From Actinocatenispora sera (lineage in GTDB: Bacteria; Actinomycetota; Actinomycetes; Mycobacteriales; Micromonosporaceae), in contig NZ_AP023354.1 in assembly GCF_018324685.1 (NCBI RefSeq), forward strand, positions 4,402,001 to 4,466,000: 64,000 nucleotides of DNA, given 5' to 3'. The number at the start of each line of letters is the position of its first letter. The first letter of the stretch is position 1. This document shows positions 24,653 through 33,738 of this stretch, piece after piece. A model generated the notes under the pieces. That model had not been told where the DNA came from. It made no database searches and saw only the letters and a list, made by a program, of their open reading frames with translations. Made by a program: the position numbers and the translations under genes.

Positions 24653-25864
24653 GTGCGACCAACGACCGCCCCGCCCGCGACGGGTACCCGGAGAGGCCGA
24701 CGCGCGCGGATCGTGCGCGCCGCCGTGGCGGGCGGCCTCGCCGCCCTGATCGCCCTGGCGGGCGCCCCGGCGACCGCGGCACCGGCGTCCGACGCGGCTC
24801 GCGCCGCGGCGAGCTACCGGGCGCTGCAGACCTACTTCGCCGCCGCGGACGGCTCCGGCCTGTACCGCGAGCAGTACCCGGTGCAGGCGAATGACAACGT
24901 TTACTCGTACGAGTGGCCGTACTCGCAGGTGCACGGCGCGACGCTGGACCTGACCGGCATGCCCGGCGCGCTCGGCGCCCGGTACCGCGACGACCTGGCC
25001 GACCGTGACACCGGCCAGCAGCGGTACTGGCTCGCCTCCGGCGGCACCACCGGGGTGCCGGGCTACGCCTCCTACCCGGTGGCGCCGTACGGCGGGGGCG
25101 GCGACTTCTTCTACGACGACAACGAGTGGGTCGGGCTGTTCGACGTCCAGCGCTACCTCGCCGGCGGCGACCGGGCGGCACTGCGGCGCGCCCGCCGGAT
25201 CTTCGACCTGGTCGTGTCCGGCTGGGACACCGACGACAGCCACGCCGACCCCGGCGGAGTGTTCTGGACCCAGGCGAGCTGGAGCCACGATCGCAACACG
25301 GTCTCGAACATGCCCGGCGCCGAGCTCGGCCTGCGGCTCTACCAGATCACCGGCCAGCGTTCCTACCTCGACTGGGCCCGCCGGATGTACGACTGGACCA
25401 ACGCGCACCTGCTCGGCCCGGACGGGTTGTACTACGACCACCTCGACCTCGCCGGCACGGTGGAGCAGACCTACTGGTCGTACAACCAGGGGGTACCGGT
25501 CGGCGTGGACGTGCTGTTCTACCAGGTCACGCACGACCGCGACTACCTGGCGCGGGCGCGCCGGACCGCCGAGGCGGCGTACGACTACTACGTCGGGCAG
25601 GGGCGGCTCGCGGCGCAGCCCCCGTACTTCAACGCGATCTTCTTCAAGAACCTGCTGCTGCTGGAGTCGGTGACCGGCGGGCACACCTACCGGGACGCGA
25701 TGCGCGACTACGCCAACGACGTCTGGGACACCAACCGCGACGGCGGCACCGGGCTGTTCGACTTCGACCACAACGGCGAAACGCAGGCGATCCAGCAGGC
25801 GGCGATGGTGCAGATCTACGCGGTACTGGCCTGGAGCCCGCACCGGTACCAGCTGCTGTACTGA
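24653..25864 (+). CDS. secreted glycoside hydrolase family 76 (alpha-1,6-mannanase-like)
   Basis: 403 residues. A twin-arginine-rich basic N-terminus (GTRRGRRARIVRAAV) and hydrophobic core form a signal peptide ending near TAAPAS. The (alpha/alpha)6 barrel carries FFYDDNEWVGL, where Asp155 and Asp156 match the paired catalytic acids of GH76. TQASWSHDRNTVSNMPG and TYWSYNQGVPVG also fit. The family hydrolyses alpha-1,6-mannan, such as fungal mannan or mannan-type lipoglycans. The start GTG 24653 follows CAGGAGAGTGCC. A DUF5829 gene follows after 44 bp on the same strand, probably cotranscribed. Confidence 0.88.
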   Translation: MRPTTAPPATGTRRGRRARIVRAAVAGGLAALIALAGAPATAAPASDAARAAASYRALQTYFAAADGSGLYREQYPVQANDNVYSYEWPYSQVHGATLDLTGMPGALGARYRDDLADRDTGQQRYWLASGGTTGVPGYASYPVAPYGGGGDFFYDDNEWVGLFDVQRYLAGGDRAALRRARRIFDLVVSGWDTDDSHADPGGVFWTQASWSHDRNTVSNMPGAELGLRLYQITGQRSYLDWARRMYDWTNAHLLGPDGLYYDHLDLAGTVEQTYWSYNQGVPVGVDVLFYQVTHDRDYLARARRTAEAAYDYYVGQGRLAAQPPYFNAIFFKNLLLLESVTGGHTYRDAMRDYANDVWDTNRDGGTGLFDFDHNGETQAIQQAAMVQIYAVLAWSPHRYQLLY

Positions 25865-25908
25865 CCAATCGTGCGGGTGCGGTTGCGCCCCGCCACTACC
25901 ATCTCGCC

Positions 25909-26856
25909 ATGGTGATGTCGCGGGCGCTGGGGCGCCGGATCCTCGTTCTCGCAGCGGTACTGGCGGTGGCGCTGACCACCGCGGTCGTCGGTGCGCCCGG
26001 CCGGGCCGGCGCCGCGGCGCACCATCCCTGGCCCGGCCGGCAACTGCTGTTCTTCAACCACGCCTACGGGGTGTTCGACCGCGCCACCGCGGATGCCATC
26101 GAGCACTCCGACTACCTGCGCGACTTCGCGAACCTGCAGGTGCGCACCACCACCGGCGCGGGCGGCGAGACCTGGACCGGGCGCTACCTGCTGGGGCACC
26201 AGACCTACCTGGAACTGTTCGGCATCGGTGACGTGCCTGGCAAGGACGGCGAGCTCGGTGCCGGTGGGATGGGCGTGTCGACCGAGCACGCCGGCGACCT
26301 GCAGACCGTCATCGACCGGCTGCCGGCCGAGGGCGTGCCGGACCCGATCCCCTTCCAGCAGACCCGCGACTTCGGCGACGGGGTGCCGGTGCCGTGGTTC
26401 GACTCGGTCTCCACCACCGAGCAGTACGACACGTTCAGCGCCTGGGCGATGGAGTACCGGCCGGAGTACTTCGCCGACCCGCGCAGCGGCACCGCGCCCG
26501 CCGCGTACCCGGGCGACGTGAGCCGCGACCGGTACCTCCCGGACGACTACCGCGACCACCTGATGCGCGACGTGACCGGCATCGAGCTGGCCATCACCCG
26601 CGGCGACCTGGACAGCACGCTGCCGCTGCTGCGGGCCGGCGGATTCGTCGTGCGGGCGGGTGCTGCGGGCGCGGTCGCGGTGCGCGGTGGCACCACCATC
26701 CGGCTCGACGCGGTACCGGTCGATCAGGTCGGCCTGCGCCGGATCACCCTGTCGCTCAACCACCCCACCGGCAGCCGGCACACCGAGACGATCGGCCACT
26801 CCGCCCTCGTCGTCGGCCCCGGCCCCCGCGCCGTCTGGACCTTCGCAACAACCTGA
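25909..26856 (+). CDS. secreted DUF5829 family protein
   Basis: 315 residues with a signal peptide (hydrophobic about 9-30, cleavage near AGAAAHH). The mature domain shows LLFFNHAYGVFDRATADAI, WTGRYLLGHQTYLELFGIG, GVSTEHAGDL and, near the end, a beta-rich part. The NHAYG and H-x-T-Y-x-E-LF features resemble VOC/glyoxalase-like folds, and His and Glu residues could bind a metal. The family is known mainly from actinobacteria and has no assigned function. It probably forms an operon with the GH76 gene, which hints at a role in extracellular glycan use or envelope turnover. Confidence 0.7.
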   Translation: MVMSRALGRRILVLAAVLAVALTTAVVGAPGRAGAAAHHPWPGRQLLFFNHAYGVFDRATADAIEHSDYLRDFANLQVRTTTGAGGETWTGRYLLGHQTYLELFGIGDVPGKDGELGAGGMGVSTEHAGDLQTVIDRLPAEGVPDPIPFQQTRDFGDGVPVPWFDSVSTTEQYDTFSAWAMEYRPEYFADPRSGTAPAAYPGDVSRDRYLPDDYRDHLMRDVTGIELAITRGDLDSTLPLLRAGGFVVRAGAAGAVAVRGGTTIRLDAVPVDQVGLRRITLSLNHPTGSRHTETIGHSALVVGPGPRAVWTFATT

Positions 26857-26966
26857 CCGCGCCGCGGTGAGCGGCCGGGGCCGGTGCGCCGACGCGAGCG
26901 CGCGCACCGTTCTCCGTGCCGCCGAGCGGCGGTGCGCTCCCCGGTACCGCCGGCAGCCGGTCGAGG

Positions 26967-27914
26967 TCACCACCAGCCGCGGTGGGTGCGGTACCAGTCG
27001 ACGGTGGCGGCGAGGCCGGCGGCGAACTCCGTTCGGGGCCGGAAACCCAGCGTCGCGATCCGGGTGGAGTCCAGCGCGTAGCGCAGGTCGTGCCCCTTGC
27101 GGTCGGTGACGTGCCGGATCAGCCCGGGATCGGCCGCGCAGAGCCGGACCAGCCGCGTGGCCAGCTCGGCGTTGGTCAACTCCACCCCGCTGCCGATGTT
27201 GTAGACGCCACCCGGCGCGCCGGCGGTGAGCACCAGCTGGATCGCCGCGCAGTGGTCGGCGACGTGCAGCCACTCCCGCCGGTTACGGCCGTCCCCGTAC
27301 AGCGGGGCCGGCTCGCCGGACAGCAGGTTGGTGACGAAGCGCGGGATGAGCTTCTCGACGTTCTGGTGCGGGCCGTAGGTGTTGCAGCCGCGGGTGATCC
27401 GCACGTCGAGGCCGTGCGTGCGGTGGTACGCGCGGGCGAGCAGATCGGCGCCCGCCTTGGCCGCCGCGTACGGCGAGTTGGGGGCGAGCGGCGCCTCCTC
27501 CGACCAGGCGCCGACGTCGATCGACCCGTACACCTCGTCGGTGGACACGCACAGCACGGTGCGCACCCCGGCGCGGCGGCAGGCGTCGAGCAGCCGCTGG
27601 GTGCCGAGCACGTTGGTGGACACGAAGTCGTCGGCGTCCGACACCGATCTGTCCACATGCGACTCTGCGGCGAAGTGCAGGACCGCGTCGTGGCCCGGCA
27701 CCACCTCGGCCAGCGTGGCGACGTCCCGGACGTCGCCCTGCACGAACCGCAGCCGGTCGTGGTGCGCCGGCAGGTTGTCCCGGCGACCGGCGTAGGTGAG
27801 CAGGTCCAGCACGGTGACCGCGGTGGGGCCGGCCGGCCCGTACTCACCGGCGAGCGCCGCCCGCACGTAGGCGGAGCCGATGAACCCGGCGCCGCCGGTC
27901 ACCAACACCCTCAT
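26967..27914 (-). CDS. rmlB: dTDP-glucose 4,6-dehydratase (RmlB-like)
   Basis: 315 residues of the extended SDR type. The NAD motif GGAGFIGSAY is at residues 7-16; HFAAESHVDRSV, STDEVYGSI (Thr-Asp-Glu catalytic triplet) and SPYAAAKAGAD (Tyr-x3-Lys) follow. TRGCNTYGPHQNVEKLIPRF and NRREWLHVADHC are specific to dTDP-glucose dehydratases. It converts dTDP-glucose to the 4-keto-6-deoxy sugar, the precursor of rhamnose and many deoxysugars. No rmlA, rmlC or rmlD gene is next to it, so the final product cannot be stated. It is slightly shorter than typical at the C-terminus. Confidence 0.88.
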   Translation of the reverse strand: MRVLVTGGAGFIGSAYVRAALAGEYGPAGPTAVTVLDLLTYAGRRDNLPAHHDRLRFVQGDVRDVATLAEVVPGHDAVLHFAAESHVDRSVSDADDFVSTNVLGTQRLLDACRRAGVRTVLCVSTDEVYGSIDVGAWSEEAPLAPNSPYAAAKAGADLLARAYHRTHGLDVRITRGCNTYGPHQNVEKLIPRFVTNLLSGEPAPLYGDGRNRREWLHVADHCAAIQLVLTAGAPGGVYNIGSGVELTNAELATRLVRLCAADPGLIRHVTDRKGHDLRYALDSTRIATLGFRPRTEFAAGLAATVDWYRTHRGWW

Positions 27915-27986
27915 GCCGCAACCGGCGGTACGGCCCGCCGCAGGTTCGCGCCGCTGGCGCACCGGTACCCGATCACGGCGCCAAAT

Positions 27987-28766
27987 CTAGCCGGCCGCGA
28001 CGGTGACGGCGACGCGGCCGTCGGTCAGCTCCCCGACGGCCGCCGGGTCGGCGCCGGAGTCGGTGACGAGCCGCTCGAACTCGGGCAGTTCGGCGACCCG
28101 GTGCAGGGCGGTGCGGCCCAGCTTGCCGTGGTCGACGAGCAGCACGCGCCGACCCGGCACGGCGAGCAGCGCCCGCTTGGTCACCACGATCTCCTGCTCC
28201 TGGTGGTACACGCCGCCGTCGGCGACGCCGGCGAAGGAGAAGAAGCCGAGGTCGGCGTGCAGCGAGCGGGCCGCGGCGTGGCACGGGGCGCCGAGGAACG
28301 AGTCGTGCGACTCGTTGTACTCGCCGCCGAGCGCGATCAGCCGCACGTTCCGGCGGCCCTGCAGCAGCGACACGATCGGGGCGAAGTTGGTGATCACGGT
28401 CAGCGGGTCGATGTCGGCAGCGAGCTCGGCCAGCTCCAGCGTGGTGGTCGAGTCGTCGAACAGCACCGACATGCCGGGCTCGATCAGGGTGACCGCGGCG
28501 CGGGCGATCTCGCGCTTGGCCTCGACGGCGAGCTGGCGCCGGTAGGCGACGTTGCTCTCGAACACGCTGGAGGGCTGCGCGGTCACGCCGCCGTGGAACT
28601 TGCGGACCAGGCCGCGGCGGGCCAGCTCGTCCAGGTCGCGGTGCGCGGTGACCAGGCTGACGTCGAACCGGTCGGCCAGATCCTGAGCGCTTGCCGTACC
28701 GACCTGCATCAGGTACGCGGCGACGTCCTGCTGACGCGATCCCGGATCCTTGCGTCGCTGCGTCAT
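27987..28766 (-). CDS. DeoR/GlpR family transcriptional regulator
   Basis: 259 residues. The N-terminal winged helix (about 10-60; GTASAQDLADRFDVSLVTAHRDLDEL) precedes the phosphosugar-sensing domain with FDDSTTTLELA, VITNFAPI, IALGGEYNESHDSFLGA and LVDHGKLGRTAL, all typical of DeoR proteins that sense sugar phosphates. It is divergent from the MFS transporter gene with a 250-bp gap, and probably controls that transporter operon and perhaps the HAD, GH3 and ROK genes further on. Confidence 0.88.
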   Translation of the reverse strand: MTQRRKDPGSRQQDVAAYLMQVGTASAQDLADRFDVSLVTAHRDLDELARRGLVRKFHGGVTAQPSSVFESNVAYRRQLAVEAKREIARAAVTLIEPGMSVLFDDSTTTLELAELAADIDPLTVITNFAPIVSLLQGRRNVRLIALGGEYNESHDSFLGAPCHAAARSLHADLGFFSFAGVADGGVYHQEQEIVVTKRALLAVPGRRVLLVDHGKLGRTALHRVAELPEFERLVTDSGADPAAVGELTDGRVAVTVAAG

Positions 28767-28982
28767 CCGGCTCCTTCCGCCGCTCGTGCGAGCCGTACGT
28801 TACCGCCTGGCACGGTGGTGCCTGCCGGCGAGGCACCGCCGGTTCATGAAATCGCCACTCCAAATTTAAGGGATCTGATGGTAAGTTGTCGTCGCACAGC
28901 GATAATTTCCCGTCGCAAGTCGGCTCGGTTCGGGTGCCCGTGCCCGCGGACATCCCACCCGCCACGAGACCGAGGTGCCGCC

Positions 28983-29024
28983 ATGCCCACCAGCCCCGCA
29001 CCCGGACGGAGCGCCGTCCGATGA
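28983..29024 (+). CDS. 13-codon ORF coupled to the MFS transporter
   Basis: ATG 28983 follows a good GAGGTG site and opens MPTSPAPGRSAVR, closed by TGA at 29022-29024. The stop overlaps the transporter ATG (ATGA at 29021-29024). This arrangement allows reinitiation by ribosomes that finish the small peptide. The transporter's own site is weaker, which supports coupling. No homologous peptide is known to me. Confidence 0.4.
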   Translation: MPTSPAPGRSAVR

Positions 29025-30448
29025 CCGCCACCACGCTGGACACCGCGAACCTGTCCCGGTTCCGCCGCAAGCTGACGCTGCTCTCCTCGATCGGCATGTT
29101 CCTCGACGGCTTCGACCTCACCGTCATCGCCGTCGCGCTGCCGGTACTCAAGAAGTCCTGGACCTTCACCCCGCTGACCGCCGGGATCACCAGCTGCTCG
29201 GCGATCGTCGGGATGTTCGTCGGCGCGCTGGTGTTCGGCCGCATCGCCGACCGCCTGGGCCGCAAGAAGATGTACCTGATCGACCTGATCGGGTTCGTCG
29301 TCTTCGCCGCCGTCACCGCGATCTCGCAGAACGTCTGGGAGCTGATCGCGTTCCGGTTCCTGCTCGGCCTGTGCATCGGTGCCGACTACCCGATCTCGTC
29401 GTCGCTGACCGCCGAGTTCGGCTCGATCCGCGACCGCGGCCGGCTGGTGGTGGCGCTGAGCCTGATGTGGAACGTCGGCGCGCTCGCCGCGTACCTGGTC
29501 GGGGTCGCCCTGCTGCCGGTCGGGGCCAGCGCGTGGCGCTGGATGCTGCTGGTCGGCGCCGCGCTCGCGCTGATCACCCTGGTCTTCCGGACTTCCATCC
29601 CGGAGTCGCCCCGGTGGCTGATGGCGCACGGTCGCATCGACCAGGCGAGACGGGTGGTCGCCGACCTGGTCAACCGCGAGTCCGCGGCACCGGCCATCCG
29701 ACCGAGCCAGGTCGTCCTGCCGTCGCTGACGCAGCGGCCGGCCGGCGAGCCGGCGCGAACCGATACCGGCCAGTGGCGGCGACTGTTCTCCCGCGGCCTG
29801 ATCGGCGCGACGTTCTTCGTCTGCATGTTCTGGTTCGCCCACGACGTGGCCTACTACGGCATCCAGATGTACAGCCCGACGATCCTCACCTCGCTCGGCG
29901 GATCGACCCAGCTCGCCGCCTACATCGGGTCCGCGATCATCGCCCTGCTCGGGGTGGTGGGCGCCGCGATCGCGGTGATGTTCGTCGACTCGTGGGGCCG
30001 GCGGCCGGTGCTGATCACCGCGTTCGCCGGCGAGACCGCGGTACTGGTGATCCTCGCGCTCGCGCATGCACCGGCGCTGGCGCTGATCGTGGTGCTGTTC
30101 GCGATCGCGATCCTGTTCTCCAACATGGGTCCGGGCACCCTGGACATGGTCTACTGCACCGAGCTGTTCCCGACCGAGCTGCGCGCCGCCGGCACCGGCC
30201 TGGGTACGGCGGTGAGCCGGGTCGGCGCGATCCTCGGCGTCCTGGTCTTCCCCGACCTGGTCGACGCCTGGGGCGTGGGCGGCGCGCTGTGGCTGTTCGT
30301 CGCCGCCGGCGTGCTCGGCCTGATCGTCACCGTCGTGATGGCGCCGGAGACCAAGAACCGCAGCCTGGAACAGACCACCGGTATCCGCCGCCGGTTCGGC
30401 GGCCGCACCGCCGATCTCGCCACCACCGGCACGAAGGAGCAGCAGTGA
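29021..30448 (+). CDS. MFS transporter (sugar/acid symporter type)
   Basis: 475 residues with twelve predicted membrane helices and a central loop at about 210-250. The signature after helix 2 is GRIADRLGRKKMYLIDL, and PESPRWLMAHGRIDQARRVV after helix 6 is typical of the sugar transporter subfamily, as is the DGFDLTVIAVALP motif in helix 1. Likely cargo is a sugar, polyol or organic acid taken up with protons. It is divergent from the DeoR regulator, and its stop overlaps the next gene (GTGA), so transporter and hydrolase are coexpressed. Confidence 0.88.
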   Translation: MTATTLDTANLSRFRRKLTLLSSIGMFLDGFDLTVIAVALPVLKKSWTFTPLTAGITSCSAIVGMFVGALVFGRIADRLGRKKMYLIDLIGFVVFAAVTAISQNVWELIAFRFLLGLCIGADYPISSSLTAEFGSIRDRGRLVVALSLMWNVGALAAYLVGVALLPVGASAWRWMLLVGAALALITLVFRTSIPESPRWLMAHGRIDQARRVVADLVNRESAAPAIRPSQVVLPSLTQRPAGEPARTDTGQWRRLFSRGLIGATFFVCMFWFAHDVAYYGIQMYSPTILTSLGGSTQLAAYIGSAIIALLGVVGAAIAVMFVDSWGRRPVLITAFAGETAVLVILALAHAPALALIVVLFAIAILFSNMGPGTLDMVYCTELFPTELRAAGTGLGTAVSRVGAILGVLVFPDLVDAWGVGGALWLFVAAGVLGLIVTVVMAPETKNRSLEQTTGIRRRFGGRTADLATTGTKEQQ

Positions 30449-31251
30449 CGAGTACCCGACTGACCGTCCTGGGCTTCCGGGCCGGCCGACCCGACGCGGA
30501 GTCGGCCTGCTCCGGCTACCTGGTCGAGCACGGTGACACCCGGATCCTGGTGGACTGTGGGCCAGGCATCGCCACCCAGCTGCTCGCCCGCGGCCTGGAA
30601 CACCGGCTGGACGCGGTGGTGCTCACCCACCTGCACCAGGACCACATGTTCGACGTGGTACCGCTGGCGTTCAGCCGGCTGCTGACGCCCACGCCACCGC
30701 CGCGGATCCCGCTGCTGGTGCCTGACGACAGCATCGAGGCGTTGCGTGCCCTGGACCACTGGGTCGCGGTACCCACCGACCCGGCCGTCGGCCGGCCGCT
30801 TGCCACCGCGTTCGAGATCGCGCCGCTGGTCCGGGACGGCGCGAGCCCGGTCCGGCTCGCCGGCGAGGTGAGCGTGACCGCGTTCGCGGCCCGGCACGCG
30901 GTGCCGAGCGCATCGCTGCGGTTCGCGCTGGGCGACCGTACGCTCGCGTTCTCGTCCGACACCGGCTGGTGCGACGGCGTGCTCGCCGCCGCCACCGGCG
31001 CGGACGTGTTCGTGTGCGAGTGCACGTACCTGGACGCCGAGCCGGCCATGCTCGCCGAGCACGGCCACCTCACCGCGGAGTTGACCGGCAGGCTCGGCCA
31101 GGCGGCCGGCGTCGGCCGGCTGGTGGTCAGCCACCTGCTCGGGTACGACGACGAGAAGTCGTTCGCCGCCGCCCGGGCCGCGGCCGGTCCGGTCCCGGTG
31201 ACCGCGGCGCGCGCCGGCCTGGTGGTACCGGTCGAGCCGGCGGCACGATAG
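30445..31251 (+). CDS. MBL-fold metallo-hydrolase
   Basis: 268 residues. The N-terminal strand region TVLGFRAGRPDAESACSGYLV and the metal motif VVLTHLHQDHMFD (H-x-H-x-D-H) are followed by FAARHAVPS, SDTGWCDG (Asp ligand), CECTYLD and HGHLTAELTG. This places it with RNase Z/phosphodiesterase-like beta-lactamase-fold enzymes, cytoplasmic, binding two zinc ions. Start GTG 30445 overlaps the MFS stop and has AAGGAG upstream. The substrate is probably related to the transported compound, but this is inference from the operon. Confidence 0.87.
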   Translation: MTSTRLTVLGFRAGRPDAESACSGYLVEHGDTRILVDCGPGIATQLLARGLEHRLDAVVLTHLHQDHMFDVVPLAFSRLLTPTPPPRIPLLVPDDSIEALRALDHWVAVPTDPAVGRPLATAFEIAPLVRDGASPVRLAGEVSVTAFAARHAVPSASLRFALGDRTLAFSSDTGWCDGVLAAATGADVFVCECTYLDAEPAMLAEHGHLTAELTGRLGQAAGVGRLVVSHLLGYDDEKSFAAARAAAGPVPVTAARAGLVVPVEPAAR

Positions 31252-31254
31252 CCG

Positions 31255-31956
31255 ATGACACTGGTGCTCTGGGACGTCGACCAGACCCTGCTCGATGCCG
31301 GCGCGGTCGACCGGGAACTGTGGTTCGCGCTGTGCGGCGAGCTGCTCGGCGTGCCGCCGCGGCCGGCCACGGTGGTACCGGGTCGCACGATCCGGCAGAT
31401 CCTGCGCGCCATCCTGCGCGAGTACGGTGCGGACGAGGCGACCGCCGACCGGCTGCTGCCGGCGGCGTTGCGGCAGGAGGCGACCCGGCTCGCCGCGGTC
31501 GCCGACCGGCTGCCCGACCGGGGCCGGCTGCTGCCCGGCGTACCGGCCGTGCTCGACGAGCTCGCGGCCACCCCCGGCGTCGTGCAGTCGGTACTGACCG
31601 GCAACCAGCGCGCCACCACCGAACTCAAGCTGGCCGCGTTCGGTCTGGCGCCGCCGCTGGATCTCGCCGTCGGTGCGTTCGGGTCGGACCGCGAGCACCG
31701 GCCGGAACTCGTGCCGGTCGCCCGCGCCCGGGCCGAAGCGGTGTACGGGCCGGGCGCGGCGACGCCGACGGTGCTGGTCGGCGACTCCCGGCTGGACGTG
31801 CAGACCGCGCGGGACAACGGGGTCCGGATCGTCGCGGTCGCCACCGGGTTCACCCCGGCGGCCGAGCTCGCCGCCGCCGGCGCCGACGTGGTCCTGACCG
31901 ACCTCGCCGACCTCGAGGCGGCGCTGGCCGCGATCCTGTCCCGCCCGGCCGCCTGA
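31255..31956 (+). CDS. HAD superfamily phosphatase
   Basis: 233 residues. LWDVDQTLLDAG holds the nucleophile Asp7 and acid/base Asp9, VLTGNQ the motif II Thr, and VGDSRLDVQTARDNG the motif IV aspartates. The lysine of motif III is expected near TTELKLAAFG. The cap is helical (C1 type, residues about 15-90), like phosphoglycolate phosphatases. It starts 3 bp after the MBL gene, so it is the third gene of the transporter operon. It probably dephosphorylates a sugar phosphate from the same pathway. Confidence 0.86.
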   Translation: MTLVLWDVDQTLLDAGAVDRELWFALCGELLGVPPRPATVVPGRTIRQILRAILREYGADEATADRLLPAALRQEATRLAAVADRLPDRGRLLPGVPAVLDELAATPGVVQSVLTGNQRATTELKLAAFGLAPPLDLAVGAFGSDREHRPELVPVARARAEAVYGPGAATPTVLVGDSRLDVQTARDNGVRIVAVATGFTPAAELAAAGADVVLTDLADLEAALAAILSRPAA

Positions 31957-32116
31957 CCGCCCGCGCCGCCGTCCGGATCGGCCCGCGGCCGGGCCCTCGG
32001 CGTCGCGCCACGAGATCGGTGCGACGGCTGAGGCAGGTCGCCCGATCAGGTCCGGACTGCGAAGACACCTCGCCGTCGCTGGGACCGGCGGCCGGGCAGG
32101 TGAGCCCGAGCGGCGG

Positions 32117-33586
32117 TCAGGCCGGGTCGAGCAGCGCCGTCGCGGCGGCCCGGGCGCAGGCGCGGGAGGCGCCGAAGGTCTGCACGCGGCCGCGGAACGC
32201 CTCGAACGAGTCGGCCGGGAGCCCCATGTCGACCACCACCGCGTCCGGGCAGCGGTCGCGCAGGTCGGCGAGGATCGGGCGGGTCCACTCGTACCGGTGC
32301 GCGCCCCGTACCTGGATCACGATCGGTGCGTCGGCACCGTACTCGCTGCGGAACTGGCCGATCTCGGCACGGACCATGCTCGCGCCGCGGTAGGTGTCGC
32401 CGTCCACGACGACGGCGGTCACGTCCCGCCCGGCGGCGGCCAGCAGGCCCTCCACGCCCCAGTCGGGCCGCCCCACCGCGGGCGACACCGACGCGGTCAG
32501 CCGTACCGACAGCACGTGCGGGCCGCGGAGCCGCGCGTCGCCGCGTACAGTCCGGGCCCGCTCGGCGAGCCGCACGCCGAGGACGCTGTCACGCTCGGCG
32601 GTGCCGCGCGGCCGGGTGCCCAGCCGGGCGATGCGGTCGTTGGCCTGTCGCAGCCGTTCCTCGGTGAGCCGCCCGTCGCGTACCGCGGCCTGCAGCGCCG
32701 CCGCGGCCACGTCGACGTCCTCGCCGTACGCGAAGGAGCCCAGGCACAGCGCGTCGGCGCCGGCCGCGATCGCCAGTACCGCAGCGGTCGGCAGGTCCGC
32801 GACCTTCGCGATCCCGCCCATCTCCAGCGCGTCGGTGAACACCACCCCGTCGTAGCCGAGCTCGCCGCGCAGCAGGCCGGTGATCACCGGTGCGCTGATC
32901 GCCGCCGGCAGGTCCGGATCCACCGCGGGCAGCCGGTCGTGCGACACCATGACCGAGTCGACCCCGGCGTCGATCGCGGACCGGAACGGGTCGAGGTAGC
33001 TCGCCACCAGCTCATCGGCCGGCACGTCGACGGTCGTGGCGCCGAAGTGCGCGTCGGCGGTGTCGGCGCCGTGCCCCGGAAAGTGCTTCGCGCAGGCGGA
33101 TGCCCCGGCGGCCTGCAGCCCGCGTACCCACGCGGCGGCGTGCGTGGCGACCCGGCCGCGGTCGGCGCCGAAGCAGCGGGTACCCAGCGGGCTCGCCGGG
33201 TTGACCGCCACGTCCACGGACGGCGCCAGGTTCCAGTCGATGCCCGCGTCGCGCAGCGACAGCCCGATCTCGTACGCCGCCGATTCGGTCACCGCCGGCT
33301 CGTCGATCCGGCCCAGCGCCAGGTTGCCCGGCATCGAGGTGCCGCCCGCGTACTCCAGCCGGCTGACGTCGCCGCCCTCCTCGTCGGCGGCGAGCACGAC
33401 GTGCTCGCGCAGCCCGTGCGCCGCGTCGGTCAGCGCCCGCAACTGCTCGGCCGACTCGACGTCCTTGCCGTACACGACGAAGCCGCCGACGCCGCGCTCC
33501 ACCCGCTCGGCCGCCCACCGTGGCAGCCGCGCCCGTCCCACACCGGGAAACAACACCCCGTGCGCCAGCCGGTTCAGTTCCCCCAC
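32117..33586 (-). CDS. nagZ: NagZ-type GH3 beta-N-acetylhexosaminidase
   Basis: 489 residues, no signal peptide, so cytoplasmic. The GH3 barrel shows GGFVVYGKDV, LAADEEGGDVSRL, the NagZ loop CAKHFPGHGADTADAH with its Asp-His general acid/base pair, and VFTDALEMGGI with the nucleophile Asp. A second domain of about 150 residues follows (LTASVSPAVG ... MGLPADSFEAF). NagZ removes GlcNAc from muropeptides during cell-wall recycling. GTG 33586 has GGGAG at good spacing; GTG 33595 sits too close to it. The ROK kinase gene upstream on the same strand fits GlcNAc salvage. Confidence 0.87.
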   Translation of the reverse strand: MGELNRLAHGVLFPGVGRARLPRWAAERVERGVGGFVVYGKDVESAEQLRALTDAAHGLREHVVLAADEEGGDVSRLEYAGGTSMPGNLALGRIDEPAVTESAAYEIGLSLRDAGIDWNLAPSVDVAVNPASPLGTRCFGADRGRVATHAAAWVRGLQAAGASACAKHFPGHGADTADAHFGATTVDVPADELVASYLDPFRSAIDAGVDSVMVSHDRLPAVDPDLPAAISAPVITGLLRGELGYDGVVFTDALEMGGIAKVADLPTAAVLAIAAGADALCLGSFAYGEDVDVAAAALQAAVRDGRLTEERLRQANDRIARLGTRPRGTAERDSVLGVRLAERARTVRGDARLRGPHVLSVRLTASVSPAVGRPDWGVEGLLAAAGRDVTAVVVDGDTYRGASMVRAEIGQFRSEYGADAPIVIQVRGAHRYEWTRPILADLRDRCPDAVVVDMGLPADSFEAFRGRVQTFGASRACARAAATALLDPA

Positions 33587-33738
33587 GACGCCCACTCCCG
33601 CGCTTGCTCCGACACGACCCGCGCCGTACTGGCGCCGCAGCGGCCCGGTGGGTCACCGCCGCCGACACGGCTCGCCGCAGTCCCGCGGCCGGTTCGGCAC
33701 GCCGCGAGCAGGATACGACGCCGCCTCATCCGGGCCGG

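Noticed and set aside
26916-29024. A 702-codon plus-strand frame across rmlB and the DeoR gene
   Set aside because: It is antisense to two well-supported genes and carries no recognisable domain. Only its last 13 codons coincide with the possible leader ORF.
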